Both the position numbers and the translations under genes were made by a program. DNA of 52,451 bases from Ferrovum sp. (GTDB lineage Bacteria > Pseudomonadota > Gammaproteobacteria > Burkholderiales > Ferrovaceae), in contig WJXM01000025.1 in the NCBI GenBank assembly GCA_019456405.1, positions 1 through 52,451 on the forward strand, written 5' to 3'. Of the stretch, positions 35,028 through 44,339 are shown piece after piece. A model generated the notes under the pieces. It had not been told where the DNA came from, made no database searches, and saw nothing but the letters and a program-made list of their open reading frames with translations. Each line of letters starts with the position of its first letter. The stretch's first letter is position 1.

Positions 35028-36766
35028 TCCAGAACTTGCAGGCGTTGTAACTTGGCGTAATACCCATTTCGGTCCATCAGTTCCCGATGGGTTCCTTGCT
35101 CCACGATATGCCCCTGGTCCAGCACAACGATGAGATCAGCTTTTTCAATCGTGGAAAGACGGTGCGCAATGACCAGGGTAGTGCGTTGTTCCATCAGGGT
35201 ATCGAGGGCCGCCTGGACGGCACGCTCGGATTCGCTGTCGAGGGCTGAAGTGGCTTCGTCCAGAATCAGGACCGGGGCGTTTTTGAGGAGTGCGCGGGCG
35301 ATGGCGATACGCTGACGCTGTCCACCGGACAGACGTGCCCCGTTTTCTCCCAACAGGGTTTGAAATCCCTCGGGTAACTGTTCGATGAACTCCAGGGCAT
35401 GGGCTGCGCGTGCGACCTCGCGCAACCGTTCCAGCGGGGTTCCGCGCAAGGGGCCATACCCGATGTTGTGGGCCACGGTATCGTTGAACAGGACCACTTC
35501 CTGGGTGACGAGCGCCAGATTGCTGCGCATACTGGCCAGGGTCAAATCCGCAATGGGACATCCATCCAGAAGGATGCGTCCTGACGTGGGGTTGTGAAAG
35601 CGGGGCACCAGACTGGCCAACGTGCTTTTTCCGCTCCCTGAAGCCCCCACCAGAGCAACGGTTTGGCCAGCTCGTATCTCCAGACTGAAGGAGTCGAGGG
35701 CCAAACGATGACCGCGCGGATAGGCAAAACACACCTGATCAAAGGATAAGTGACCCTGGGCATGTTCCAGTACCTGGGTTCCTTCATCTCTCTCAGCGGG
35801 TTGATCGATCAGGGCAAAGACGCTCTCAGCGGCAGCCAGGCCCCGCTGCAAGGATTCGCTCAAATCAGAGAGACGCTTGATGGGGGCCAATAGCATGATC
35901 ATGGCCGTGATAAAGGAAACAAAGCCCCCCACCGTGGTTTGATCGGCACCTGCCTGCCAGGTAGCCATGCCGATGATGAGAGCAATGGCCAAGGCTGCAA
36001 AGAATTGGACAACGGGAACATTGGCCGCACTGGCCGCTGCTTGCTTCATGCTCAGGCGCCGCACCCAATTGCTGGTTTCATGGAAACGGTCAGTTTCGAT
36101 GGGGATTCCCCCAAACACCTTGATGACCTTCTGGCACTGGATCGACTCATCCAGCACGCTGGTGAGATTGCCCATGGCACTCATGGTATCGCGATTGATA
36201 TGACGCAGGCGCAGATTGACTTTCCGAACCACCCAGGCAATGGGCGGGGCCACCAGCAGGGTGACACTGGTGAGTTGCCAATTCAGGTAGATCAACCAGC
36301 CCATCAGGCCCACGACCACGAAACTGTCTGTGACCAGATTGGTCAGCACGGTGGTGCTGGCCTGCATGACCTGATTGGCGTCATACACCAGTTTGGAGAT
36401 CAGTTCTCCGGTACTGTGGTCATCGAAATAACGGGCAGGCAGGTGGAGCAAGCGCTCGAACATTTGTTGACGCAGGTCCATGACCACTTTGTTGCCGACC
36501 CAGTTCATGGCGAACTTGGCGATAAAATTGGCAACGCCTCGAACCAGGAACAGTCCCATCAGCATGAACGGAACCCAATGCATCCAGTGCGGGTCCTTGT
36601 GCACGAAACTTTTGTCGAGCATGGGTTTGAGCAGGGCCGGCAGGAACGGTTCGGTGGCCGCAGTCAGGATCATGGCCCCGACGGCACCGAAAAATTCCCA
36701 ACGATAGGGACGCACATGGCGCATCAGGCGGGAGTAGAGGGAGGCGGTCCCAGGCAGAAGGCGCAT
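35021..36766 (-). CDS. msbA: Lipid A export ATP-binding/permease MsbA
   Basis: Homodimeric ABC exporter that flips lipid A-core across the inner membrane. The N-terminal half has six hydrophobic helices. The nucleotide-binding domain has GASGSGKST near residue 375, the Q-loop LVTQEVVLFNDTVAHNIGYG, the signature LSGGQRQR, Walker B VLILDEATSALDSESE and the switch VIAHRLSTIEKAD. It has 581 residues against 582 in E. coli. It follows cobS after 26 bases at the end of a long minus-strand gene train, rather than the more usual msbA-lpxK pairing. Confidence 0.95.
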   Translation of the reverse strand: MRLLPGTASLYSRLMRHVRPYRWEFFGAVGAMILTAATEPFLPALLKPMLDKSFVHKDPHWMHWVPFMLMGLFLVRGVANFIAKFAMNWVGNKVVMDLRQQMFERLLHLPARYFDDHSTGELISKLVYDANQVMQASTTVLTNLVTDSFVVVGLMGWLIYLNWQLTSVTLLVAPPIAWVVRKVNLRLRHINRDTMSAMGNLTSVLDESIQCQKVIKVFGGIPIETDRFHETSNWVRRLSMKQAAASAANVPVVQFFAALAIALIIGMATWQAGADQTTVGGFVSFITAMIMLLAPIKRLSDLSESLQRGLAAAESVFALIDQPAERDEGTQVLEHAQGHLSFDQVCFAYPRGHRLALDSFSLEIRAGQTVALVGASGSGKSTLASLVPRFHNPTSGRILLDGCPIADLTLASMRSNLALVTQEVVLFNDTVAHNIGYGPLRGTPLERLREVARAAHALEFIEQLPEGFQTLLGENGARLSGGQRQRIAIARALLKNAPVLILDEATSALDSESERAVQAALDTLMEQRTTLVIAHRLSTIEKADLIVVLDQGHIVEQGTHRELMDRNGYYAKLQRLQVLDH

Positions 36767-36792
36767 GGTATGGTGAAGTCGGTCCTAAAGTT

Positions 36793-37548
36793 CTAATTAT
36801 GCGCTACCAGAGCCAAAGTGACTACCGTAGCACTTTCTACCAACTCCACCAGGGCCCCCGCCGTATCCCCGGTGGTGCCCTGAATTCGCTCCATGAGTTT
36901 TTGGTGCCACCAGTAACCGATGACCCCGGCTACCAGGATGGCGCCCAGACCGGGGCGTCCAAAGCCAATCAAAACACTGGCCAGCGTCATGACACAGACT
37001 CCCCAGACTGGGGTGCGTGGCATGTATTGAGAGAGGGCTTCTCCCATTCCGCCGGGGCGAACGTAAGGGGTCGTCAGGAACAGCAGGCATAGGGCGGTGC
37101 GGCCCAGGAGTGGGGGCAGCAGCAGAAAACCTGGGGCGATGCGCGCATCCAGCGTGATCAGGGCCATGGCTTTGACCAGTAACACGAGGACCACACTGAC
37201 CACGGCAAAAGAGCCGCAGCGAGGGTCTTTCATGAGTTCCAGGATGCGTCCCCGGTCCCCTCGGCCACCCCCAAAGGCATCTACCGAATCGGCCAGTCCA
37301 TCCAGGTGCAGTGCCCCGGTGAGTCCGACCCACAGGACCAGAATCAACGCACCGGATAAATTGGAGGACACGCCCAGATAAGAAGTGAGCGCACACATTC
37401 CGGCCAATAGGGTGCCAATGATGGCGCCCACGGCAGGATAAAAAAGGAGGGACTGCCCCAACTCCTGAGGAGACGGGGTGGGGCCGGAGGGTAGGGGCAG
37501 GCGGGTCAGGAATTGCAGGGCCAGGCCAAAGGTTCGCAGGGGTTTCAC
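36793..37548 (-). CDS. cobS: Adenosylcobinamide-GDP ribazoletransferase (cobalamin synthase)
   Basis: Integral membrane enzyme joining adenosylcobinamide-GDP with alpha-ribazole(-P) to finish the cobalamin nucleotide loop. It starts LRTFGLALQFLTRLPLP and carries LTGALHLDGLADSVDAFGGG, with several hydrophobic helices and MKDPRCGSFAV. It has 251 residues (usual 240-255). The start is GTG at 37548, overlapping the cobC stop by GTGA. With cobU, cobT and cobC it provides the lower-ligand assembly pathway; no corrin-ring genes are in the window. Confidence 0.95.
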   Translation of the reverse strand: MKPLRTFGLALQFLTRLPLPSGPTPSPQELGQSLLFYPAVGAIIGTLLAGMCALTSYLGVSSNLSGALILVLWVGLTGALHLDGLADSVDAFGGGRGDRGRILELMKDPRCGSFAVVSVVLVLLVKAMALITLDARIAPGFLLLPPLLGRTALCLLFLTTPYVRPGGMGEALSQYMPRTPVWGVCVMTLASVLIGFGRPGLGAILVAGVIGYWWHQKLMERIQGTTGDTAGALVELVESATVVTLALVAHN

Positions 37549-38105
37549 GCAGGGTGGGACTCATTTTTTGTCCAGTCGTTCACGGCATGCAAAGAGCCGT
37601 GGGGAACCGGATAGGTCAAAAAATCGCTGCGCCGAGTTCGATTCAGTCGATGATGCAACAGACGGATGACTCCGCCATGGGTAACCAGTAGAACGGTTTG
37701 GCCTGGGTACCGCTGCATCGATTCAATCCAGCCGGTTTCGACACGCTGGCAGAAATGCTCGAGCGTTTCCCCTTCGGGGGGAGGCTGTTGCCAAGGGTCA
37801 CGCCAGAATGCTGCCAATGTTTGAGGGTCTTTCTGGATCAATTCTGCGGCTGTGTGTCCTTCCCAACATCCGAAATCCAGTTCGCTGAAACGTTCATCCA
37901 CCGTCAGTGGAATTTGCAGACGGGTGGCCAGGTTTTCGGCAAAGTGCCGGCAACGCTGACGGGGGGAGGATACGATCCGGTTTCCGCGCCAGAGGGTTAC
38001 GGCTTGTTCCATTTGTTGCCACCCCAAATCGGTCAGCGGATCATCCAGTCGTCCCCGAAACCCCCCGTATCCGGTGTCTCCGTGGCGCAGAAGATGGGGA
38101 ATCAC
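37545..38105 (-). CDS. cobC: Alpha-ribazole phosphatase (histidine phosphatase family)
   Basis: Dephosphorylates alpha-ribazole-5'-phosphate or the cobalamin phosphate made downstream. The phosphohistidine motif is [11 protein letters not shown] (RHG), with [19 protein letters not shown], and the second histidine in [14 protein letters not shown]. It has 186 residues, usual for CobC. The family is broad, but the position between cobT and cobS, with 4-base overlaps at both ends, supports the assignment. Confidence 0.9.
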   Translation of the reverse strand: MIPHLLRHGDTGYGGFRGRLDDPLTDLGWQQMEQAVTLWRGNRIVSSPRQRCRHFAENLATRLQIPLTVDERFSELDFGCWEGHTAAELIQKDPQTLAAFWRDPWQQPPPEGETLEHFCQRVETGWIESMQRYPGQTVLLVTHGGVIRLLHHRLNRTRRSDFLTYPVPHGSLHAVNDWTKNESHPA

Positions 38106-39154
38106 AACTTCTCCGAAACCGCCGCTTCGGCAAAGGTGGCCATCTCCTCATGGAGTGCACAGGCCAGACGCAGCAGGGGGATGGCGCTGGCAGCGCCACT
38201 GCCTTCGCCCAGGCGCAGACCGAGGGACAAGAGCGGGTGGGCATCCAGTGCTTCCAGAATGGCGTGATGCCCGGGTTCGGCCGACCGATGGCCATACAAA
38301 AACCAACGCGTCACCCCAGGGTTCATGCGTTCTGCCACGAGGGCGGCCACACTGCTGATGAACCCGTCCACCAGCACGGGGAGACCGCGCTGGGCAGCGG
38401 TACAGTAGGCGCCGGTGAGTGCGGCAATTTCGAATCCTCCCAGATGTTTCAGGATGGCATAGGGGGATGTGAGTGCGCGCTCATGTTTCAGCAGGCTTTG
38501 GGCAATGACCTCGATCTTGTGGGATACCCCCGCTGCGGCCAATCCGGTGCCAGGGCCCGCCAGTCGTTGCGGGGGGAGGCCGAGCAGGACACAGGCCATG
38601 GCAGTGGCGGAAGTCGTGTTGCCGATGCCCATTTCTCCTCCGATGAAGAGGTCTGCACCGGTCTGCAGTGCGGCTTCGACACGGGCTTGTCCGGCGGCCA
38701 GTGCTGCATGGCATTGGGATTCGGTCATGGCGGGCGCATAAAGGAAATTGGCGGTGCCGGGGCCCAACCCCAGATGGTGCACGCCAGGCACGTGCGTCAG
38801 GTTCTGAACCGTGCCCAGATCGATGACTTCGAGGGATGCGCCCAAAGTTCTGGCCAGCACGCTGATGGCTGCACCGCCCCGGGCAAAGTTCTTGATCATT
38901 TCACCCGTGACAGCCTGGGGGAATGCGGAGATATTTTCGGCGGTGATGCCGTGGTCTCCTGCGAAGATGCTGATCCATACCTGCCTCATGTGTGGACGTT
39001 CCCTCCCTTGAGCGGCGGCCAGGAAACAGGCCAGTTCCTCCAGTTGGCCGAGAGAGCCGGGTGGTTTGGTCAGTTGTGCCTGGCGCTGGCGAGCTGCCAG
39101 ACGCGCGACTTCATCCAGTGGATGAGGAGGAAGGGTCAACCAGTCAGGAATCAT
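38102..39154 (-). CDS. cobT: Nicotinate-nucleotide-dimethylbenzimidazole phosphoribosyltransferase
   Basis: Activates the lower-ligand base, usually dimethylbenzimidazole, to alpha-ribazole phosphate. Family segments are [54 protein letters not shown] and [19 protein letters not shown], with the catalytic glutamate region in [18 protein letters not shown]. It has 350 residues, typical. Its ATG overlaps the cobU stop by 4 bases and its own stop overlaps cobC by 4 bases. Confidence 0.96.
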   Translation of the reverse strand: MIPDWLTLPPHPLDEVARLAARQRQAQLTKPPGSLGQLEELACFLAAAQGRERPHMRQVWISIFAGDHGITAENISAFPQAVTGEMIKNFARGGAAISVLARTLGASLEVIDLGTVQNLTHVPGVHHLGLGPGTANFLYAPAMTESQCHAALAAGQARVEAALQTGADLFIGGEMGIGNTTSATAMACVLLGLPPQRLAGPGTGLAAAGVSHKIEVIAQSLLKHERALTSPYAILKHLGGFEIAALTGAYCTAAQRGLPVLVDGFISSVAALVAERMNPGVTRWFLYGHRSAEPGHHAILEALDAHPLLSLGLRLGEGSGAASAIPLLRLACALHEEMATFAEAAVSEKL

Positions 39155-39687
39155 GGGCGTCCTTTCAAAAAAATGGGGAGTCCGGCGACCATCAACAGAA
39201 CCGGGTCGCAGAGAGTTGCCAGAGCCTGATGCAGGCGACCGGCCTGATCGCAGAACCGGCGGGTCAATTCTCCGAGTGGGACGACGCCCAATCCGGTTTC
39301 GTTGCTGACCAGGATCAGGGTGCCGGGCAGGGAGGGGAGGAGCGCCAGGAGGGCATCCTGTTCACGCTGTGCGCACTGCGGGTCGGAATCGAGCAGCAGG
39401 TTGGTCAACCACAGCGTCAAACAGTCCACCAGGATGAGGCCCTCGGGGTGGGCATGAGCGAGCAGGGTCCGCGCCAAAGCCACCGGTTCTTCGACCACTT
39501 GCCAATGGGCCGGGCGAGTCGAACGGTGATGGGCAATGCGTATGCGCATTTCCTCATCCTCGATTCGGGCAGTGGCAAGATAGGTGACCGGACGGGTACT
39601 GTGTTTGGCCCACTGTTCGGCCTGAACGCTTTTACCGGAACGAACGCCGCCGAGAATCAAGATACGCCGTGGTGCCTCAGCGCTCAT
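39151..39687 (-). CDS. cobU: Adenosylcobinamide kinase/guanylyltransferase
   Basis: Phosphorylates and guanylylates adenosylcobinamide. The P-loop [14 protein letters not shown] is followed by [26 protein letters not shown] with the guanylylated histidine, the Walker B-like [15 protein letters not shown], and [12 protein letters not shown]. It has 178 residues from ATG 39687 (180 from ATG 39693). It overlaps the end of rdgC by 11 bases and cobT by 4. First of four cobalamin genes that overlap in a chain. Confidence 0.95.
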   Translation of the reverse strand: MSAEAPRRILILGGVRSGKSVQAEQWAKHSTRPVTYLATARIEDEEMRIRIAHHRSTRPAHWQVVEEPVALARTLLAHAHPEGLILVDCLTLWLTNLLLDSDPQCAQREQDALLALLPSLPGTLILVSNETGLGVVPLGELTRRFCDQAGRLHQALATLCDPVLLMVAGLPIFLKGRP

Positions 39688-40558
39688 CCACACCGTCCAG
39701 AGCTTCCACCAGATCCCGTATCAAGTGGGAAAATTCGCCGGTCATCAGGGTGAAATCGTTATCGAAGGCTTCTTCACCGGCGTTTGAACTTTCGCTCAGA
39801 ATATCGTGCGGGGACAGGCGCCTCAATTGTAGTGCTTCGTCCAGCACGAAGGAGATTTTTTGCCCCCAGGTCAGGGCAAGACGGGAAACTTCCTTGCCTC
39901 CTTGCACGTGCTGTCGGATCTCTGCGCCTTCCAGGGAGTGGTGGGCATAGCGCACTTTCATGCGCTCATCCTGGCGGGCGCGCAACTCGCAATCCTGGTC
40001 GATGGTGAAAACCGCGGGAAGCGTGTCTTCCACCAGCCATTGAGTCATGGCTGTGACCGGAGACAAACGGGTGCGCAGGGGGGCAGCACTGAACTCCACG
40101 CCACATTTCCGCAAGGTCTCCAGCACTTCCTCGGCACGTCCTGGATTGGCGCTGTCCACCACCAGCCACTGGTTTTGCGGGTCGATCCAGGCATAGGTTC
40201 TGCGTTGCACGGAAAAGGCGCGGGGGAGCAATTCATCCGTCACTTCTTCCTTGATATCCTTCATCTGTTTGCGTCCCGGTTTATAGCCACGGGTATGTTC
40301 GAATTCCTCGGCGCGCTGGCGTGCCTGTTGGGCAATCACGGAGGCGGGCAGGAGTTTTTTTTCGATGCCAAGACAAATCAGCAGATGGGGCGGCAGGGTA
40401 TAAACGAAGTCTTCGTCATTGGGGGGGAGCCAGCCGTTGCGCTGCAGATCACTTCCCGTGCAGGACTGAAGGGGGCGGTGCGACAACCGCTCACTCAGGG
40501 ACTCGGCCGAATCTTTCCAGGCACCGAGGCGATAAAGCACAAGATTCTTGAACCACAT
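39677..40558 (-). CDS. rdgC: Recombination-associated protein RdgC
   Basis: Ring-shaped, sequence-independent DNA-binding protein that limits RecA activity; it associates with the nucleoid. The start MWFKNLVLYRL is diagnostic, and RNGWLPP, CLGIEKKLLPASVI and KQMKDIKEEVTDELLPRAF (around residues 97-125) are conserved. From the ATG at 40558 it has 293 residues against 303 in E. coli; a longer in-frame start at 40612 was rejected because it would add leader and intergenic sequence. It is 50 bases after rmuC and overlaps cobU, an odd pairing of DNA maintenance with cofactor synthesis. Confidence 0.95.
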   Translation of the reverse strand: MWFKNLVLYRLGAWKDSAESLSERLSHRPLQSCTGSDLQRNGWLPPNDEDFVYTLPPHLLICLGIEKKLLPASVIAQQARQRAEEFEHTRGYKPGRKQMKDIKEEVTDELLPRAFSVQRRTYAWIDPQNQWLVVDSANPGRAEEVLETLRKCGVEFSAAPLRTRLSPVTAMTQWLVEDTLPAVFTIDQDCELRARQDERMKVRYAHHSLEGAEIRQHVQGGKEVSRLALTWGQKISFVLDEALQLRRLSPHDILSESSNAGEEAFDNDFTLMTGEFSHLIRDLVEALDGVDER

Positions 40559-40608
40559 GGTCAATCCCCATAAAGGATGGAATTCTACCAGAAGGACGGT
40601 GGGGACCC

Positions 40609-42093
40609 TCACCGGTGCGAGGGATCTTCCGGGGGACTCTCCAATTCCAGTGCGGCTTTTGTCACCAGTTCCTCAGGCAGGCGTGCCTGGATGGATACCC
40701 CCAGGCGTTCGAATTCACGCGCCTGGGCAATCAAATTACCTTTGCCCGTATGGAGTTGACCATAGGCCTTGTCGTAGACGGTGCGGGCTTTTTCCAACTC
40801 CTTGCCGACCTGCTCCATGCTGGTGACGAAGCCCACCAGTTTTTTATAGACCCGGCTGGCCCGTTCTGCCAGTTCGGCCGTATGGGCATTCTGTTCTTCG
40901 AAACGCCACAGTTGGCGGACGATATTGAGACTGGTCATGAGGGTGGTGGGGGTGGCGACCAGCACATTTTTTTCGATGGCATTCTGGAACAAACTGTCAT
41001 CGGCACGCAGGGCTTCTACAAAGGCCGATTCGATGGGGATGAACATGAAGACCATTTCCGGTGTGTTGAGTCCCGGCAGGGTGAAATAGGAACGGTCGGA
41101 CAGTTCCTGAATGCGTGCAGCCACTGCCTGGACATGCTCCTTCAGGGCAACGGCACGTTCCGCATCCTCTTCTGCATTGACGTAACGGGTGTAGGCATTG
41201 AGGGAAACCTTGGCGTCGATGACCAGATGTTTGGACTGGGGCAGATAGACAATGCCATCAGGGCGCCGCCGTACTTCCTCCGTGGCAAAACTGACTTCCC
41301 GCCGGTAATCCTGACCTTCGCGCAGTCCCGAACGATCCAGCAGGTTCTCCAGGACCAGCTCGCCCCAATTCCCCTGTTTTTTGGCTTGGCCCTTGAGGGC
41401 CGTGGCCAGTTGGTGGGCTTCTTCGCTCATCTGCTGGTTGAGAGTCTTGAGAAGTCCCAATTCGGCTTTGAGTTGAGCCTGCTGCTCCGTGTCGCGTCGG
41501 TGAATTTCTTCCACCTTCGTACCAAACTCGCCCAGTCTCTCCCGTAAGGGGTTGAGCAGTTGACCCAGGGAATTCTCGTTCTGTTCTTTGAAATGACGGG
41601 ACTTTTCTTCCAGGATGTCGTTGGCCAGGTTCTTGAATTGCAGGGATAATTCATCCCGTGCTTCCTGCAGGAGAACGATTTTTTCCCCTGACTGGGCGCG
41701 TTCTGCATCCAGTCGGGTCTGTAATTCCGCAACCTGGGCCAAATGTTGACGATGGTCGTTGAGCTCTCTCTGGAGGTTCTGGCGTGCTTCGTTCAATTCC
41801 TCCGCCAATCTTTGGCAACGGCCTTGTTCGGCGGTCAGTTCGGCGGATAAGCGGCCCTCCTGGATGTGCCAGTGATGTTCATGGTCGCGCGCCTGGTTCA
41901 AGGTTTGTTCGAGTTCGTTCAAACGCCTTTCCAGTTCAGGCAGTCGACTGGCTCGTTCCATCCATTGGGCACGCTCCACGGCTCCTTCCGATCGCCCCTT
42001 TTCGGTGCATACTGCCAATCGGCTACGCCAGATCAAACTGGAGAGCAAGGCTCCCAGCGCCAGAGAAAGAACACCAACGACTACAACCTCCAT
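40609..42093 (-). CDS. rmuC: DNA recombination protein RmuC
   Basis: Limits DNA inversion at short repeats; its core is predicted to be nuclease-like. An N-terminal membrane helix (residues 3-22) is followed by a long coiled coil to about residue 230, then the RmuC core: KKQGNWGELVLENLLDRSGL, RRRPDGIVYLP, HLVIDAKVSLNAYTRYV, FMFIPIESAFVEAL and LVATPTTLMTSLNIVRQLW. It has 494 residues, as usual. It follows opgD by 27 bases and precedes rdgC by 50 bases on the same strand. Confidence 0.95.
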   Translation of the reverse strand: MEVVVVGVLSLALGALLSSLIWRSRLAVCTEKGRSEGAVERAQWMERASRLPELERRLNELEQTLNQARDHEHHWHIQEGRLSAELTAEQGRCQRLAEELNEARQNLQRELNDHRQHLAQVAELQTRLDAERAQSGEKIVLLQEARDELSLQFKNLANDILEEKSRHFKEQNENSLGQLLNPLRERLGEFGTKVEEIHRRDTEQQAQLKAELGLLKTLNQQMSEEAHQLATALKGQAKKQGNWGELVLENLLDRSGLREGQDYRREVSFATEEVRRRPDGIVYLPQSKHLVIDAKVSLNAYTRYVNAEEDAERAVALKEHVQAVAARIQELSDRSYFTLPGLNTPEMVFMFIPIESAFVEALRADDSLFQNAIEKNVLVATPTTLMTSLNIVRQLWRFEEQNAHTAELAERASRVYKKLVGFVTSMEQVGKELEKARTVYDKAYGQLHTGKGNLIAQAREFERLGVSIQARLPEELVTKAALELESPPEDPSHR

Positions 42094-42120
42094 GTGGAAA
42101 CTCCCTGAGTGGACTCGGCT

Positions 42121-43725
42121 TCAAGCGGGCAGATAATGATAGAGCCAGGTTTCGCTCAATGTGTCGTTTCCCCGTCGCAGATATAAACGGATATCCACGG
42201 GATCGTTGCCTGTTACTTCGGCCAGGTCGAAGAGTGCGCGCCACAATCCGGGTTGACCATTGGGGACGGGTTCTGTAGCGGCATTCAGGATACGTCCACG
42301 CGATGGCGTAATGACGGCCTCTGGCGAACTCCCCGCGGGAAGGTGGAACAGTTCTCCGCCTTGAAAAACCACCTCGAACTTATGTGCGCCGGATAACCGG
42401 TGGGCAGGTTCTCCTCCTCGTCCGATCCCGGTACCGACACAGCGCGCCAGGGAGGTAGCAAAGGGTTCATCGGCCTGCCAGTAGAGACGGTAACGCAGGG
42501 AATGCTGGGACCCGGCGCGTGCCGGGGCAGCGGGGACCCACATGGCCACGACGTTGTCGTACAACTCTTCCGTGGTGTGGAGTTCCACCAGCCGGACCGT
42601 GCCCTTACCCCAGGAATTCAGGGGCTCGATCCATAAACTGGGGCGCCGTTCGTAGTGTACGGCATCCAGATATTGATCGAAATGACGTTCGCGTTGGATC
42701 AGGCCAAAGCCCTTCGGGTTTTCATCGGAAAAATAGGACACTTCGATGCCGGAGGGGTTGATCAGTGGTCGCCAAACATGTTCATTGGTTCCAGTCCATA
42801 AGGAAAGTCCATCTGAATCATGGACCTGTGGTCTCCAGTCCACTTGAAAGGCCTTGTCTTTGTCGGCAAACCAGTACATGGAGGTCATGGGAGCCAGACC
42901 GAACTGGGCGATATCACGGCGTAGAAACAGTTCCGCCTGGATGTCCATGAGGACGCCCTTGTCCCGTGTGAGGATGAAATGGTACGCCCCGGAGAGGCTG
43001 GGGCCGTCCAACAGGGCATAGACCGATACTTCCCGGGATCCCGGTTGAGGGGGGGCGAAGTAAAAGTGTGTGAAGAGAGGGAATTCCTCCTGCTGATCCC
43101 TGGTGGCGGTATTGACAGAAACCCCTCGCGCTGAAATGCCATACTGGTATTCGTCGCCGATGGCGCGGAAATAGGACGCGCCCAGAAAAGCCGCCCAGTC
43201 GTTATTGTGCCAGTCTGGTCCGGAACCGCTGCGGCTTTCCTGGATGCGGAATCCGGCAAAGCCTGCCGGATGGCTCAATTCCTGGGCCGGACTATGCTCG
43301 GGCATGTCAAACAGGTGCTTGTCGAAGAGTACCTCTCGCGCTTCGGTATGCGCGTGGTCATTTTCCAGAGGCTGGTCGAGACGGTACATTTTGACGGGAA
43401 AGGGGAAAAATTTGCCCGGATGAAAAAAGGCAATGGCATAGTCTCCCGGACCGTCTGCAAAAAGTGCGTGGTCCATCTTGAAATGGATCTGACCATGGGC
43501 ATCCCAGTCGATACGGTCGACGATGGCTGCATCGGGAGACAGGGGGGACGCGTAGGGTTTCTGGGCCTGTTTTTTGGCTTCGGCGCACAACCCCTCCCAG
43601 GAAAAGGATGTTTCCTGTCCCAGATTCAGATCATCGGGTTTGGCCTGTGCAAGGCGGGTGAAGAGTGGACTGGCCAGCAAAGTGCCGAGGGTGCCCATAA
43701 AGTGACGACGATTCAGGAACGACAT
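42121..43725 (-). CDS. opgD: Periplasmic glucan biosynthesis protein, OpgD-like
   Basis: OpgG/OpgD-family protein for osmoregulated periplasmic glucans. The N-terminus NRRHFMGTLGTLLASP is a twin-arginine signal, ending near AQA; this is a trait of OpgD rather than the Sec-exported OpgG. The domain contains AIAFFHPGKFFPFPV, SYFRAIGDEYQYGISARG and the acidic-rich NSWGKGTVRLVELHTTEELYDNVVAMWVP spread over about 30 residues. It has 534 residues (OpgD of E. coli has 551). It is the first gene of the long minus-strand train; its upstream region holds a dyad and a TATACT -10 candidate. Confidence 0.9.
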   Translation of the reverse strand: MSFLNRRHFMGTLGTLLASPLFTRLAQAKPDDLNLGQETSFSWEGLCAEAKKQAQKPYASPLSPDAAIVDRIDWDAHGQIHFKMDHALFADGPGDYAIAFFHPGKFFPFPVKMYRLDQPLENDHAHTEAREVLFDKHLFDMPEHSPAQELSHPAGFAGFRIQESRSGSGPDWHNNDWAAFLGASYFRAIGDEYQYGISARGVSVNTATRDQQEEFPLFTHFYFAPPQPGSREVSVYALLDGPSLSGAYHFILTRDKGVLMDIQAELFLRRDIAQFGLAPMTSMYWFADKDKAFQVDWRPQVHDSDGLSLWTGTNEHVWRPLINPSGIEVSYFSDENPKGFGLIQRERHFDQYLDAVHYERRPSLWIEPLNSWGKGTVRLVELHTTEELYDNVVAMWVPAAPARAGSQHSLRYRLYWQADEPFATSLARCVGTGIGRGGEPAHRLSGAHKFEVVFQGGELFHLPAGSSPEAVITPSRGRILNAATEPVPNGQPGLWRALFDLAEVTGNDPVDIRLYLRRGNDTLSETWLYHYLPA

Positions 43726-43747
43726 GGCAGTTTCTCATCCTGACAAT

Positions 43748-43774
43748 AAGGTTGAAGGGCTGTAGTATAACCTT
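43748..43774. promoter_or_regulatory. Dyad over the opgD -10 region in a divergent gap
   Basis: AAGGTT (43748-43753) and AACCTT (43769-43774) are inverted, 15 bases apart, in the 83-base gap between opgD and the HMA gene. A minus-strand TATACT (43764-43769), a good -10 for opgD, touches one arm. This could be an operator for either gene. The regulator is unknown. Confidence 0.3.
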
Positions 43775-43808
43775 CTGCAAAGTCATTTCGGCATGAGGAG
43801 GGTGTTTG

Positions 43809-44027
43809 ATGAGCAACCGTCAATCCGGGGAGTTGAATTTGACCCTGACAGGCATGACCTGTCAGGGATGTGTGGGCACGGTTCGCCGTGTCGTGAGTGC
43901 TGTACCAGGGGTCGAAGACCTTGCCGTCGATCTGGACAGCGGGACTGTCCGGGTGCGCGGCACGGTGGACCCCGAAGAGGTGATGGCTGCGATTCAGGAC
44001 GCTGGCTACGAAGTGTGCCGTGCCTGA
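43809..44027 (+). CDS. Stand-alone heavy-metal-binding (HMA) protein, CopZ-like
   Basis: A 72-residue ferredoxin-like HMA domain, probably a cytoplasmic copper(I) chaperone. The metal site is GMTCQGCVGTV with C18 and C21, followed by the beta-alpha-beta pattern VPGVEDLAVDLDSGTVRVRG and AIQDAGYEV. GAGGAGG at 43795-43801 precedes the ATG by 7 bases; a TTG one codon upstream is less likely. No copper ATPase or copper regulator lies in the window, so it acts apart from the usual copA partner. It is divergent from opgD and about 310 bases upstream of the c-di-GMP gene. Confidence 0.9.
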   Translation: MSNRQSGELNLTLTGMTCQGCVGTVRRVVSAVPGVEDLAVDLDSGTVRVRGTVDPEEVMAAIQDAGYEVCRA

Positions 44028-44124
44028 TTCTGCGCGCCTTACCTGGGCGGTTCACTGAGTTTCCCAAAGGACTACTTGATCCTTGCGGGTCTGTATAGGA
44101 CAATGGGCGATCTTTTGAAGGAAT

Positions 44125-44339
44125 ATGCGACGGCATGCTGAATGTAACATTTGCGGCCTTGTTGAGCCCAACGCATGGATGCTCGACCTTTGTCATGTCT
44201 GTCGGGCGGTGCGGGTGGATGAGCCCCGACTTTTATGGATAGGCTCGACTTTCAGAATGCCGGTGATCAGTCCTGGACACGGATTCGGGCTGTTCTGAAT
44301 CGGCATTTGTGGCTTTGTGCGACACAGTGGTTGACATGA
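44125..44339 (+). pseudogene. Small zinc-ribbon ORF, apparently frameshifted
   Basis: The 312-base gap between the HMA gene and the c-di-GMP gene is not empty. From ATG 44125, after GAAGGA, 57 codons read MRRHAECNICGLVEP and so on, with C7-x2-C10-x12-C23-x2-C26, a zinc-ribbon pattern; this frame ends at 44298. In the -1 frame an overlapping segment, including ATG 44235, reads MDRLDFQNAGDQSWTRIRAV and stops at 44337-44339, directly before the next gene's ATG. Joining the frames near 44230 gives a natural-looking 71-residue protein. It may be a frameshifted gene, a base error, or chance. No known family is recognised. Confidence 0.3.

Noticed and set aside
35939-36796. 285-codon open frame antisense to msbA
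   Set aside because: Gln/His-rich translation with no family features, fully within a certain gene; a codon-bias shadow.
39677-40558. Cobalamin riboswitch before cobU
   Set aside because: cobU overlaps rdgC, leaving no leader, and no B12-box sequence was seen in the 50-base gap before rdgC.
43748-43774. MerR/CueR-type operator for the HMA gene
   Set aside because: The half-site order is reversed compared with MerR-family operators (ACCTT left, AAGGT right), and the spacing to promoter elements does not fit.
44225-44240. Programmed -1 frameshift in the small zinc-ribbon ORF
   Set aside because: The sequence CGACTTTTATGG is not a canonical slippery heptamer, and no downstream stem is evident; a deletion or base error is simpler.
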